NCBI GenBank assembly: GCA_013368315.1 | Contig: JAACJM010000204.1 | Span: forward strand, 62,001 to 126,000 | DNA from: Tetrapyrgos nigripes | Taxonomy: Eukaryota > Basidiomycota > Agaricomycetes > Agaricales > Campanellaceae | Direction: 5' to 3' | Length of the DNA stretch: 64,000 nt | Shown: positions 24,314 through 37,844 of the stretch, one piece after another | Position numbering within the stretch: the first letter of the stretch is position 1 | Layout: each line of letters opens with the position of its first letter | Notes under the pieces: generated by a model | Databases searched by the model: none | Told to the model about the DNA's origin: nothing | Seen by the model: the letters and a program-made list of their open reading frames with translations, nothing else | Made by a program: the position numbers and the translations under genes

Positions 24314-25889
24314 TTTGTTTTTGATTTGTATCTGAAAGGCAATTATATTCTCTGGATGTATGATGGAATTGTCTCTTTTAAAAATCTTCAAAAATGAAAT
24401 TTTACTGTGAATTACTTGTTTCTCCTGTACAAATGTCTATAGTGAATACCTGAAATTTCTGTAGTCTCTCATGAAAATGAATACTTTTTATTTATACCTA
24501 TGCATCCTCAGGTGAGCTTTTTTTGGAACTCAGTAAGTACTTTCTGTCAACTATCAAGTACAATATTCAAGGCTCTGTCAATGTCACCCAATATATATTA
24601 TATGAGAGGTTTGATCACTGCACTGATTGTGTTTCTAAAGTGATGTGAGAGCTTACATTCCCCTGTGATATGAACTATTGACTTTATTACAAGTACTATA
24701 TATTACCATGATAGTAAGGAGTCCCAGTGCGTATGGCCTATCCTATTATGCAGCAATAGTTGTCAACGTTCAGGGCCTTCAGCTTGCCTTTGGGATACAA
24801 GATTGACACCAAGAAAATGTCCTCACAATCGCTTCTGAGGTATGTCGAGTCAGAAAGAGATACCTCGTTTAAGGAAGTATAATACCATTGCATTTCAGAT
24901 CATTTTCTTCAACTCGCATCTCGGACAATGTGGCGACACGTTTCGTGGAACGTTCCTGGACCCACCTGACAGCGAGAGGATGAGCTCACGCCTTCAATAT
25001 CTGCAGTAGATGGCAAACCGGCCGTCTGGTCAACTTGCCTACCTACGTACATACTTCTAGACACTACTGCCGATAGTACTGGGGGAACACATATTGGACG
25101 CTGTTCAATCAATGGAGGGTACCATCATTTCCGATTCGCCGTCATTTGTGGGTTACTGCCCGTGACTTACCCGTGCTTTTCTCTATTCGTTTATCAAGTC
25201 TTCCTCCAATTAGTTTGTGAAAAAAGCCTACTAGGTGATAATAGATGTATATTTAAGAGCTGTTGTTTTGGCGAGCAACTGACAAGTTTGATGAGAGATG
25301 AACAAAGAGCGAATTTCTTCTGTTTCCGTGAAAATCCAAACAGCCCGGGTCACCACAATAGCATTCTGTTGCATAGATCCCTCGAGTCTGACCTTCAATG
25401 ATTTCGTTGCTTCTGTGAGGACGCTGACAGGCGTGATAGCCAATGTGTTCGGGACTGTTTATCACAGTTGGCATTTTCACAGTGTAAGAACGAAGGGGCC
25501 CGGTAATGACATAATAACACCTTCGACTTTTTCACATTTGTCACTCACACGTTTTCCAAAGGTTTCCGAAAGTAACAAATGTAAACATGGAAGCTTTCTG
25601 ATTTCAGCGTGTTTTACACTCTGTTTTTCTCGTCTTCCTGTTTAACTCTGGGGGGATACCAATGCCCTTACTCTGATGCCTACGGCTCAGGACACAACTA
25701 CAACATGACGATGCCCATAACAAGTCTACCTACACTGATATGTACTATTGTTTCACCTTTCTCTTTCTCTTTTCTTCTTCATTGTTTTGATGGTCTGTTC
25801 TTCCTTCAACCGACTCTGTAGACAGGACGACGTGTTTCGGAGAAGATATCCTCACCTGGTTTAATCTACGTGACTGGGTTAATTCATCA
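24314..25889. repeat. Downstream non-coding block, copy C
   Basis: Homologous to 3453-5007. In the conserved WNVPGPT piece (about 24960) this copy has CCTGACAG where A, B and D have CCCGACAG, a CpG to TpG change that creates an in-frame TGA. A second CpG loss (GACGAG to GATGAG) lies about 20 bp further on. No gene supported. Confidence 0.55.
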
Positions 25890-28340
25890 GGGTGACATCC
25901 TATGGACACGACTGCTGTTGGATACAGTGAGTTTAGACTGACGAGGTTATTGCTTTTTCTGTGTTCTTATGCATTTTACAGTCTTCACCCATCCCTTCGA
26001 CATCTACTACACCTCGTCCTCGCCCTCATCCTCATCCTTAACCTGCCCTGGGCCCACTCCCTACCCAGACTTCAACGTTACACCGCCCGCTCCCATCCCA
26101 TGCCTCGATACCAACAATCCCAATCTGCCCCACCCCTCCTGCAACGTCATCCTCACTCCCGCCAAATACAGTATAGAGGGAGTGTTACCTACAAAAGCGC
26201 TCGAGGTGTAGGGGGTTGGAGGGGCCTTCAAGTCATGGTGGTAGGTGATGGATTTAGGGAGGGGGAGAGGTTGAGTATTCCCCTTCCAGACTACATCCGC
26301 CTCTCGACAACCATCGCCACTAACACCCTCCTCAAGCCCAAAGGCACCCGTCACTCCTTCTCATCATCCATGGCTCTCACAAACAACCAATCCCGTCCCA
26401 AAATCGTAGCCGAAAGAGTAAAGCTGGTTGGGTATACGAGTGATCTGGCAGCGGAGGAACAGTAGGTGGTTTTTGAGGACGGTCCTGGTGAGGATGGGAA
26501 TGGAAGAGTGAAGAAGGGGTATGCGGGTAAAGGATGAGATGTGGTTGAGTATGAAGAAGGTCTGGGGGAGGTAGTAAGAGAGTGGGGAGGCGGTGAGGGT
26601 TGTTCAGAAGCGCGGTGGGTCTTTCTCTCTCTCTTTTCCCTTTGCGTCTTCCCTTCTTTCTCGCTTGTTCCTTCTTTCCTTTCGTTTCCTTCAGTCCTCT
26701 GTCTCCTTGCATCGCTTAACACCTTTAAATTACAGACTCGCCCGCCATCAAGCAAACCCCCCAACACCTCCACTCCTCAGGCTACCGCTCCCTCGCCATC
26801 GTCTTTGCGCACTTCTAGACATAACCCCAGCACGAGAGACTCATTATGTCTATTGCAAGAGAAGTGGGACTTACACAGGTGGGTACGATGTGGTTCATTC
26901 TGCTTTGTATCCTGCCGTTCGCCGGTAAAATGCCCATATAGTTTAACAGGTATCCCAGAGCGCAAACCTGGTCCCCATGACCAAACTCGTCCCTCGAGGC
27001 GTCGACGGTACCGCCGACGCATATCTCACACTCATCCTCCGTCAATACTACCTAGACGATTTCCTCTCTGGGTTTGACGCTCATTCATGCAAAGGGTCTG
27101 GGGCTTCCACGTCTTCCGCTTCGTCGTCGTCGTCAGGATCCAAGTCAACTGGCAGGGGGGATAAAAGAGAGAAAGAAGGGACTCGAAAACCTCGGGTGGA
27201 ATTTATGTCCCCATCGGAGGCTTGGTCAACACAGACTGATTTAGCGGGTTGAAGAGTATACTGAATAGGACTACGGGGGTGTGGTTGGGTATGCGTTGAC
27301 GTGTTACGAGAGAAATGAGGAGAAGGGGAAGAAGGGGAAGGGGATGCCGGTAATTGGGTGAGTCAAGTCCTCTTTTCTGTATCTTTGTTGATGTCATGAT
27401 TCTGATCCATTTCCTCGTTCTTTTCGTCCTTTCGTCCCTCCCTTCTTCCTCATCCTCTTCCCTCATTCCCTGTTCCCCGCCTCTCACCCTCACAGTAATG
27501 CAACGTGCACACCGCAATGCGCATACAATAATTCTGATGTAGACACTGGCAGCTTAGACGTAGGAGGCACCTCAATTTCCTATCTGGTACACAGGAAGAC
27601 TTGAGTTGGTGTATGAGATTATGACAGCTGGGTTTACGATACAGGTGGGTTTTGGATTCTTGGATTCGGTTTCGGTTTTCGGTTTATTTTTTTATTTTTC
27701 CCTTTTTCCTCGCCTGGGGTCATCCATGTACCCCTTGCTCCATTTTGGTCTCATTTGTCGGGTCAGCTTTCCTTCTCTTTCTCTTTCTCGCTCTCTTTCT
27801 CATTCCCATTTTCATTTTTGTTTCTGTTGGCGTTCCTAGTTAGACGTTGTGGATATAATGCATTTGCTGATACTGACGCTGCTTCTTTTGTACTATTAGC
27901 TTACATACTACGTACATCGGGTTGCCTACTAGACCCCCGGCATATCAAATTCTGGTCTTAGCCTGGGTAATACACTCCTCCTTTCCCTCATTCTCCTTCT
28001 CTCCGCTCACCACACTACCCACATCACTCACCCCTTCCCCCCTTCTCCCCCTTTCCCCCCCCCTTTCCTCACCACCAACACTTTTCACATCCCTTTCCGT
28101 TCTCTTCCTTTTCTTCTGTCCAACATCCAATTCTAATCTCCCCCCCAACCCACAGTCCTTGCTCCTCAACAACAAAAACAAAAACATGACTCAGCCCTCG
28201 AAAAAAGTCTTTTCAAACAAACATCAACAATGTCGCCGCAGGCAAGGGGGGGGATCCTGTCTCACATTCGTTAATGGACTGTTTAGAGCGGGGTCTGAGA
28301 GTGCAGGTGCTGGTGCAGAACTGGGACCGAGGTGTTAAGT
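25890..28340 (+). pseudogene. OXP1: 5-oxoprolinase (hydantoinase A family) relic, copy C
   Basis: Second relic of the same gene, with only one copy of the 5' module. In one frame the run at 25902-26465 contains GDGFREGERLSI, DYIRLSTTIATNTLL, NQSRPKI and LVGYTSDLAAEE, the family's N-terminal landmarks. Then come GTADAYLTLILRQYYLDDF near 27010, EFM near 27200, GGVVGYAL near 27277, LDVGGTS near 27554, and GGGSCLTFVNGLFRAG near 28245. It shares the KSIL/GGVVGY frameshift with copy A, so the gene was already dead before this segment was duplicated. The first exon and the whole C-terminal half are missing. Confidence 0.75.
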
Positions 28341-29640
28341 ATAGGTGAGTGAGTGTTTATCGTTCTGGGGGGTTGAGATTTTCCTCTTTTTGTTGCCTTT
28401 TTCCTTGGTGTGGTCAAGCTTGTCTTCACTCCGCCAGGTGTTGTTAAGTAGTGCCGGGTTATCTGATACTTCAGACTTCATACTCGGTTCTTATGTTCCA
28501 AGTTTCTGTTTTTGTTTTTGTTGTTGTTTTCGCTTTCGTACGCGGGATCGTGATAGTCTCTCTCTGTCGTCTATCTTCTCTCTCGTCTTCTCTGTTCTTT
28601 TGGGTTTGGGTAACCGGATTTTGGGTTTTGATTTTATCACTTGAAGCTATGTATTCTCTTTTCTTCTACTTATTCACCTGTTCAGAATTCTGAGACTTGG
28701 AAGGTGCATACTGTATACATGAGAAGACGAAGATTTTGATCTACTTGCGCGAACGGAACGGAAATGGTCTTCCTTGAAAGTCCTTTTGATGTAGATTAGC
28801 AGAAATTTTATTAGGGTTAACGTCAGATGGCCAAATGTTTCGTCGTTTTGTCGGATTGTTTAAGTTTGGCTGATATCGCAAGGGTAAGTGGTACCGTGAT
28901 TGGGACCAGAAGACAGTTTGCGATTTGCTTGTAAGATATGGTAGTAGTAGGCTAGTAGTATTTGTTTCAATGCATTTTGAAGAGACTACAATGGTTCCGA
29001 GAAAGATTGATACAATAGTTCATACAAATGGAATAAGTAATAGAAGCTCGCCGAAAAAGCTCCTCGTGGGTGTCAATCAAAGGACATAAGGCTACAAATT
29101 CATCTTTGGCTCTGAATATCCATCGCGCACTGTAGATCGAACAGGATTTGCGATGCAAATAGTATATGCAGGTGGCGAGAAAATTGGGGATAGCACTGCG
29201 AGCAACTAAGATTGAGTGCAATGGTAAGGCAGACACATTTTGACAGCAGTACTTTTGTTTGATGATGCAGATTGAAGCACGAGTTTGGCACACACGCAGA
29301 GCTTGGCACTCAGTTCACTAAATGTATGGACCCGATGAAGAAAAGTGGGCTCTGATAAGCGAGGACGATGGAGAGGATTGTTAAAGATTATGATGATATG
29401 ATATACCTACAGCAAAACGGGGACTAAAGGAATAAGTTCGATAAAGGGAATATGCACGGCTCAGGCAATTGGATGGGGTATCATCTCCACAACGGTGACG
29501 GTGGTTGGGTATACTAGAAAAACTACTGGTAAGACAGGACGGATAGGATATCTGGTTAATGCGCTGCGGATATCATCAGTAGTAGAGAAGCGAGGTTCAA
29601 GTCCTGCTACTTTTTATTTCCTTCTTCGGCACTTATGAGT
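28341..29640. repeat. Non-coding block, copy C (homologous to 8051-9290)
   Basis: Repeats the sequence after the oxoprolinase relic of unit A, including the GGTTCAAGTCC B-box-like motif before TTTTT near 29600. No gene is supported. The end near 29640 marks the limit of similarity between units A and C. Confidence 0.5.
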
Positions 29641-29989
29641 AGTATCACCGACTCGGAGTCACGACTTGCGATATCGATCCCCTCTCTCACCGGATCGACA
29701 ACATACCTTCAAAACGTGCATCCTCGCGCCTTCCGCATTGACTCGCCTTGCCTCAGTCATGAGCAGGCCCTTACAGCCGTTGGCATCAGGCCAAACTGAT
29801 CAAGGTACTGGAATTTCGTTGTTCGAGAAGTGGCGTTGAAAGGGTTCTTGATGTGGTAAGTGGGTATAAGCCTTAAGAGGGTTAATTAAAGAACAGAGTT
29901 AACGGCGTCCCAGCCTGGTAATGACATCATAACACCTTTGACTTCTTCACATTTGTGACTCACCTGTTTTCCTGACATCCTATGGACCC
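29641..29989. other. Unassigned stretch
   Basis: Unique sequence with an ATG at 29759 followed by a short open run (MSRPLQPLASGQTDQG) and a GTACTG that could be a donor. Too little to call a gene. The last 80 bp (GGCGTCCCAGCCTGGTAATGACATC) resume the downstream block seen near 14304. Confidence 0.3.
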
Positions 29990-31281
29990 GAGTTGCGCGT
30001 TGTGATCTTCATTGACACCTCCGGAGCTTCAAAGGCGGATGAGGCGCATGGACTGGAGCCTGGAAGTGGAGCAGAAGCAGAACTTGGAGTTGAGAAGGAG
30101 AGACCCGATGCAGATGCAGACGCAGAAGGTGGAGATGGAGGTCCCAGGGACGATGACTACGACTCCGAGCCCTTCTGCTATGGCCAACACTGAACCCAAC
30201 ACCACAACACCCGAGAACAGAAGGGGGTTGTTTTGGGTCTGAAAAGGATTATGCAGTTGGCTGAGTTGGATGCAGTGAGTTGAGACTGACAACTTTATTC
30301 CTTTTCTATGTTCTGATGCATTTTACAGTCCCCTCTTCAACATCTACTACACATTCTCAATTCCCCCCCCCCCCCATCCTATGTCGAACCACTCCCTTTC
30401 CGTGTCTCGATACGAAACCCACCACCTTCCCATACCTCGATACACATAATCTCCCACTACCCCCCACAACGCTGTCCTCACTCTCGCCAAAAACAGTATC
30501 GAGGTGTTACATATGAAGTTGTTGGAGGTGTAGGGGCTGGTGGGGACCTTTAAATCATGGTGGTGGGTGATGGATTTGAAGAGGGGGAGGGCTCAAGGGT
30601 GCCTTCTCGAGCTGGGAGTGGCAGTTGTGGTAGTACTCCTCTGCATTCCTGGTGTGGTACCCATACCCATGGCTACAAGCACAATCTCAAGCTTCAGGTC
30701 TACTGCTCACGCTCTTGGTCCCCTTCCTTCCATATCAATATTGAGGTTCACATCTGCCTCCCACTCCCACGTCTACATCCACATCTACACCTCAGCATAT
30801 ACCTCATACTAATGCCAACGCCAACATCCTCCCAACCAAACTCAATATACACAGGAACCCATACCCCACTGTCGTCACTTCTTCCGTCCCCATCCCCGTT
30901 TCCATTTCGATTCCTGTTGTAGGTGGTAGTCCTGGGTCTCAGGATACATGTGTCCGGTCAGAACTCCAGTAAGGGACTGTACGCCGTGCCCTTGGACCAT
31001 CTTATCTCCTTTAACGATGAGTACAACAATGGCCATCTTCAACCTTGCAAGTACAGGTGGAAAGGGAACCAGACCATCTAAATGAACCCTATACCTATTT
31101 TTGGTGGAGAGGTTTGACTTTCCTATATATCCGAACCTCATCCCCCTCCTGAACACAAGCTGGCGTGGATTACATCTACCCATACCCCTCACCCTACACC
31201 AACATCAACACCACGCACCCCGACTTATCCATATTGTGGCCACAAGCCAGCAGGAGGGGCTTGAGCTTGACCGACTCGAAC
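29990..31281 (+). pseudogene. Low-complexity gene relic, copy 2, 5' part
   Basis: Homologous to 14590-15660. It preserves more of the 5' end: a Glu/Gln/Met-rich exon (about 30012-30272), the conserved intron (GTGAGTTGAG to TTTTACAG), a Pro/Thr-rich exon, and the ATGGTGGTGGGTGATGG piece. Stops interrupt it (for example the TGA at 30240), and it is cut at 31281 by the copia element. The remainder continues at 38129. Confidence 0.4.
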
Positions 31282-31565
31282 TGTTGAGCAGGCTATGTTC
31301 TATATACGTAGCGGCAACTGCATACTTACCTGGGGATGTAAAAGTGCTTGTTAGAGCAGTTTGTTAGAGGTTAAGAGCGATGAGTGTTAAGGAAAATCCT
31401 TGTTCTTGTAGGGCAATCTACGAGCCCTTATATACTGTTCTAGATAGTACATGTGACTACTTATCTAAGAACTACTGATGTGTAGTAAGCGTAACTAACT
31501 AGATTACTATCTAATCTATATCTAATCTAATGTTGATGGCTGCTTACTAATTCGCAAATTCAACA
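31282..31565 (-). repeat. 3' LTR of the copia element
   Basis: 284 bp, TGTTGA to TCAACA, about 98% identical to the LTR at 37845-38128. Because the element reads on the minus strand, this left copy is its 3' LTR. Confidence 0.92.
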
Positions 31566-31574
31566 CTCCCCCTT
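31566..31574 (-). other. Polypurine tract of the copia element
   Basis: Reads AAGGGGGAG on the minus strand directly before the 3' LTR, the expected site for plus-strand DNA priming. Confidence 0.75.
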
Positions 31575-31687
31575 GCTAAGCTGCACCATTAGTGCGCATA
31601 AGCATAAAGGCGCTATAAGCAGCCGAGGTTCATCTTCGTTATTTGAGATACATTGTATCAAGGTTCTATAATATGTTATACAAAGAC

Positions 31688-34600
31688 TCAGCTAGTATAA
31701 AACTGAAGTCCTAGTTGTGATCTGAACTTCTCGAATTTTTGTTTGCCAAGGTTCTTTGTAAACATATCGGCAGGATTATCGCTTCCTTCTATGAACTTTA
31801 TTGTTACGTTCTCATTTGCTACATGTTCACAAATAAAGTGATATTTGACAGCAATATGTTTTGAACGTCGTTCCGTAACAGGATTGGATGCGATGAAGAT
31901 AGATCCTTGATTGTCCCCATAGATATCGATAGCTTTCATCTCGATGTTAAGTTCTTTTAAGAGAGCTTTTATCCAGATGACTTGACGACTACAGTTGCTA
32001 AGTGCCATATACTCGGCCTGGGTAGAGCTTAACGCGGTTGTGGTTTGAGCTCTAGAGGCCCAATAGAAAGTACCACGGGCTAATGTTAGGAAGAAGCCAG
32101 TATGTGATCGATGATCATTTGGGTCTGATGCCCAATCAGAGTCTGTGTATGCAGCGAGACCAGTTCCTAATGGATCTGATTCAGTGATCTTTTTCTTGGA
32201 TCCATCATACACTAATGCATAGTGTCAAGTACCGAGAAGATAACGACAAATCCAGAGAGCTTTGGCTAGATGATCATCTGAAGGATTTGCAGCGTGCTGT
32301 GCCATTTTAGTAACAGCGAAGGCTATGTCAGGACGAGTTCCTAACATGATGTAAAGAAGAGACCCGATGACAGTTTGATATTTCTGTCAATGTATTGGGT
32401 CGACTGGGGCTTTGTTTTTTATAGGATAATATCCTGCAGGTAATGGAGTAGCAGAAGCTTTCGTGTTTTGCATACCACATCGTTCTAATACCTTTTCAAG
32501 GTAGGCGCATTGATCAAGATAGATTTTGCTGCCTTTCCTGTCAATGTTCATCCTAAGAAATTCTTTGGCATCACCAAGATCCCTGCATTCCCATTTCTTC
32601 ATAAATTTCGCCTTTAGTTTGAGCACTAGCTGTTTGTCTGCTCCACAGAATAGAGCATCATCAACGTAGACAACGGCAATGACAATGTAACCATTTTGAT
32701 TATATACAAAGATTCCGGCATCGGAATTGATTCATTTGAAATCAAGTTCTGCCATGGACTTGTTGAGACCTTTCCACCAAGCAAGACCAGCTTGCTTAAG
32801 TCCATATAAAGCACGAAGTAGCCGAATGACTTTGCATTCTTTTCCAGGTTCTATAAAACCTTCCGGTTGTTCCATATAGATCTCTTCTTCGAGTATGCCA
32901 TAAAGATAGGCACTACGAACATCGACACCTGAGATGTGCCAATTATTGAGGGCTGCCAATGCGAAGATAAGGCGCACTGTCTCGAAGCAAACAACTGGAG
33001 AGAAGACTTGATCAAAGTCTAGACCTTCAATCTGTAAGAAACCTTTAGCGACGAGTCTCGCCTTCTTCCGACCATCAGTTTTGATGTCAAAGACCCATCA
33101 GTTTTTTATGACTTTCCTATTCTCAGGACAATCTACGAGTTGGAAAGTTCCGCGCCTGCGAAGTACCTCTAGTTCTTCACGGCAAGCGATTTTCCATTCC
33201 TCTTGCTCCTTATCTGGTAAGAGCAATATTTCTCGGAGTGTCCATTCGCGGGGAGATTTAGAGTCAATTGCATTATTAAGCAAGAGATTTATCATCTGTA
33301 CTCCCCCTTCCCAGCATAGTTGTGCCTGATCTTCTAAAAGATCGTTTCCATCTGTGTTAGATGTAGAATTCTCATCATCTGATGTGGATGAATGTGGCCT
33401 AAGACCTTCATCAGCGTCTCCTGAGTCACTTTGTCCTGCAGAACTAGGACCGGGATCCTGTGGTTCTGCGGCTGCAGTTCCGTGTGGCTGGTTTAGCTGT
33501 CGCCATGCCTCACGCTCTCTTGTGGCTCTATCAGTGTCGCGTTTATCAGTTGCGACCTGTTTATCTGCATCGCGTGCACGCACGCCAGGGGGCCAAGTGC
33601 TCCCCTGTCTCCAGGCTTGATTAGAGTCTGGTACAAATGTTTTTGGTGCTCTCCTTTCACGTTGAGTTCGTCTAGGTGCAAGAGGTGGATTTGGTGATTG
33701 CCTTGGTCACCTCGGAGGTGTCTGTGGAAGCTGAGGTGGTGTTTCAGGTTCAGATTCAGATCTCGGGGGCGGCGTTTCCGGTGGCGATCTCTGCGGACTC
33801 TGTCTGTCAGCATCGTCATGCTGAGCATCAGGTCTCCTTTTGGAAGGTACGTTGGTTGGTATGTAAAAATGCTCGTCTTCATCTTCACCGAACATTTAAG
33901 GAATATCCTCATTAGGATCGTTTGGAACATCTTTCGACGTTATAGGAAGTCATTTCGAGTTTGATGTACTTTTGTCACATCGAGGAAACAGAGTTTCGTC
34001 GAATATTGCTTGTGGTGCAATAAATTTCGCATTGTTTTTCCTCATGAATAGATCACCATGTCCGCCTGGGGCAGGACCCAGATAGGTCATGAGTTCTGTT
34101 TTGGAAGCGAGTTTGTTCTTTCGAATTTTCGCTGGAACGTAGACATATGCTCCACAGCCAAGTACACGTAAGTGATCCATACGAGGCTTTTTCTTTTCCA
34201 GAACTTCATATGGTGTTATCCAGTTATGTCGCCGCATCGGAGTGCGCATATACAAATACACTGCGTGTGTAACACAAAATTCCCACCAGCTGTCAGGAAG
34301 ACACGCGTGTTTGTGCATCGCCTCAGCTTTATCCATTATAGTCCGCATAAGACACTCAGCACGACCATTTTGTTGGGGGGTGTATGGTGCGCTTTGTAGG
34401 ATCTTGATGCCTTTGTCTTTCAACATTTCGATGAAGGCACCTTTGATATATTCTCCCCCTGCATCGGACATCCATTGTTCAACTTTAGCCTTGTATTGGT
34501 TTTCAACCATGGCGAGCCATTGGCGAGTTACGTGGACCGGCGTTTTCTTATTGTTTAATAGAAAAGCCCATGCGTTAGATGTAAAGTCGTCCAAGAAGAT

Positions 34601-37536
34601 TATCATATAATTGAATTTATGATACAATTCAGTAGGGAATTCTTTGAGATCCGAATGGATTAATTCAAAGGGACGCGACGCCCGTCTTTCTGATGGTGGG
34701 TAAGCTCGTTGTGGTGTTTTACCTTCGAGACATCCGCGGCATAATGATGGTTGTAAAGGAATATTGAATTCTGGCCAGCCGTTGGTATGTGTTCGAAGAT
34801 GTTTGAGAACATCATGAGAAGGGTGACCAGCACGTTGATGCGCTAAGTCAAAATTGATTTCGTAAATCATAGCGTCTGCCAAAGAGGCGACGTCAGTTTT
34901 GGTGTAAGGAAGATAGTAAATAGTATCTTCTGGTGATCGTTTGGTAAATGTCAACCAACGACGACGCATTAATTGTCCATCTACTTCATCAGCATGATCA
35001 TTTTGTCTGATCCATGAACTGTCACTCTGTCTGACTGTAGGAATGTACCAAGTGACAATAGACGTTGATTTAGATCGGCAACGTAGTAAACAGGGGCAAC
35101 TTTAAAGTAGCGTGCTCCCTGTTGTATGATGACAGTACCAGCGGTGTTGGTTTTGGTAACTCCATTTGCAGTTTGAATGGAGATTGGATCTACTTTATGT
35201 GACTCAACAAAGTCAGTTAAGTCAAAAGTGTAATGAGCAGATGCTCCAGAGTCGAGTAACCAGGTGTTGTTATACTGTTTCTGGTTGATGAGAGTTTTCT
35301 TTCCCTTGCAATTTACACAAGATGAATAATAAGTCCCACAGGGACATAATATATTGGGTACATTATAAATAGAGGGGTTAATAGAGCCCAGAGGAGCGGT
35401 ATGTATAAATATGTTACAAGCATGTGTTAATAAATTACATGCGACCGGGCTCATCATCTGCACTGTATGAGATATGTCAGATACTCTATTCACAATGGAA
35501 GAGAAGGAAGGTGTGGCGTACCTGTAGTACCCGCCATCATTCCAACTCTCGGAAATCATCTCCTCCTCGGAGTCAGACCCAAGGGATATAACGTCCATAT
35601 CCGGAGAACTCGACGGTGGTGTTATGAGGTCCGGTAGGGAGTCAGCATCCTCGTCGGCATCTGAATTGGAAACATGCGGGGATGTGGAGATTTCCTTGAA
35701 TAAGGGGGTAACCGACCGCGCTTGGCTCCACCCCAATGAATTGGAGGTGTTCATCTGGTCGAGGTCCCCGTCGAGGTCCTCGAGACCATCATTGTACTCC
35801 CTGTCGAACTCCCCCGAATACCACCTTTGAGTCATCTCGTCAGTGATTGTTTGCATATGTTCCTCGAGTGTTCTGGGATTGGGATTGACGTTCTCTTTGT
35901 CGGAATCCCCCATGTCGACGAGACCAGCCTCCCACATTCTGAGGCGCTTGGTGGACTCCGCTTTTTCCCTCTCGAACTCCTCCGAGTCCATACTCCCCGC
36001 ATTGGAAACAAGGCTGTCTGACAGTCTGTCGAGTTCCTCGGCCATTTCGGCGTCGTCGTCCGTTCCCACGCACTTGTCCTGCATCCACCCGAAGTTGTTC
36101 CACGCCTCCTGTTGCTGTGGAGTACCCCAGTTTGCGGCACCCCAACTGTCGGAGACAGGTTTGTTGTTGCGGATGGCGAACCAGTGGTCGTCATCATGTT
36201 CGGGATTGGAGTTGGTGTGAGAGAAGGTGTGACCTTCAGGATAGGGGGCGACGAGATTTTGCCAATAGTATCGTTCCATGAAAGAACGACCATTGGAAAT
36301 GATAGAGGGACGAGAGAGAGAGGTAGAGGCTTTGGAGTCAGACATGTGTGCTTGTTCAAAGTCTTTGAGGAGCTCACCAGTTGGCTTAATCCTGTTGTCA
36401 TGAGCAGTTTTAAAGGCATTCTGGACAGATGAGAAAAATCTGTCAAAAGGCTTTACTGTCTTGCTAAAGAAGGGTTTACGCACATCTTTGGTAGAGGGTT
36501 CTATGACCGTGATGGTCGGAATTTCCTTTGAGAACTTTGCCGCATGTATGACGTGTGAATGTCCTAACTTAATAGGACCCATCCTCTGGGCTTGTTGCTT
36601 CTGGCATGTTTGTTCACCGGCGCGTTTTCCGTGGCCTCGCCAGTTGCCACGTCCTCGGCCTTTGCCTCTCCAAGCGCTGCTGCCGCCTTTATGGCGCTGC
36701 TGCTGCTGTTCCTCAAAGACAGGAGGTTTGCCTTTGCGTTTAATTGCCGTGATTTTGGTGGCGTTGGCGGATTGAGGTTTCTTTCCGCCACGAGCCTCCC
36801 AGGTGTTAACGACATGAGTTCGTGGACTATTGAGCGTTTCATGCTCAAAGTCGTCGACATCGTCCTGAGTGATTCTGGCAATGATGTAGGCATAGATGTC
36901 AGGAGGGAGTTTGTTGATAACGATCATGTATTGGAGATACATGGGGATCTCGGTGTTGGCGCCTGCATTAGTGATGCGAGTTAGGTACATTTTAATGAGA
37001 TCAATCGCAGCACCGGGATGCGCGTTACGTGGGATTTCAACGTTCATAGCTCATTTGAAGTTCTGAAAGATTTCAGCAGCTCCAGGCGTACCATAGAGAT
37101 TTTTGAGAGTGTCCCACATAACTCTAGCGGTGGTGATATTTTCGATTTTGGCACCAATAGCTTGAGTGACACGGAGTTTGATGACACCCATGGCTTTGTT
37201 GTTATCTTTTTCCCAATCAGCAATGCTACCGCTAGCAGCAGCAATGAAGTGAGGGGAAGGTACTCCACTACCAGCGTCAGATCCTTCGTCATTTGTGGCG
37301 GCACCAGCAGCAGCAGCTGCGGCAGTAGTGCCACCAGTAGTTCCAGTGGGAGCTGCTGGAGGAGCTGTTACTGGAGATGTGGATCCGACGATCTGGATTT
37401 CTCCAGGTTTGAGGGTATTGAGGACATATGCGATGCCCTGAGATTGGAGCCAAGATTTGGACTTGCTGGCCCAAAGGGTATAGTTCAGTCCAGTTAGTTC
37501 TGGAACAGTGGACATAAAGCTTGATCCGGAAGACAT
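31688..37536 (-). pseudogene. Copia Gag-Pol polyprotein, interrupted
   Basis: Gag begins at 37536 (MSSGSSFMSTVPEL, copia-type Gag core). An in-frame TGA sits at about 37050, after which the frame continues to 34981. That part carries an Arg/Gly-rich stretch, a long acidic region (about 36300-35480) and the protease motif LLDSGASAHYT near 35260. A frameshift near 34990 leads into integrase (His-His-Cys-Cys zinc site, then HSD, SDAGGEY and NGRAE as the D,D,E triad; 34969-33950). RT has YVDD near 32660, and RNase H has TDSDWASD, the STQAEY glutamate and DNQGS (32212-31688). Further in-frame stops at 33952, 33709, 33100, 32734, 32389 and 32227 are all TGA; one TAA lies near 33898. No CCHC zinc knuckle is evident in Gag. 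Confidence 0.9.
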
Positions 37537-37832
37537 TTCAAATGTGATCTGGGGATATAATCAAACTGTCAGCATAAGCGGCGGCGTTAAGGACGCGCCA
37601 TAAAAATAAATTAAAAGCTGCGGCTAGCGCGCTTATGACAGTGATTATCCCTGGTGTGCATTATACCAGCTTGCAGCCATGTAGGCGCTACTGAGCACAT
37701 ACAGCAGCCATGAAGGCGCATGTATAGAACTTCTGCCACAGAGGACGATGTTCAAGCAGCCACAGGGGCGCTACCAGGTATTACGCAGTCTAGGACTTGC
37801 TGCCAGTGATGGCGCGATGTCCAGGGCTTGCA

Positions 37833-37844
37833 GGGCCCATAACC
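37833..37844 (-). other. Primer-binding site (initiator tRNA-Met half-molecule type)
   Basis: Directly inside the 5' LTR the minus strand reads GGTTATGGGCCC. Its complement, GGGCCCATAACC, matches the anticodon stem-loop of eukaryotic initiator tRNA-Met (CAT anticodon) rather than the tRNA 3' end. This is the internal-priming arrangement known from Drosophila copia and yeast Ty5. Confidence 0.75.

Noticed and set aside
36461..37497. Plus-strand open frames opposite the copia Gag region
   Set aside because: Antisense shadows of the Gag-Pol reading frame.
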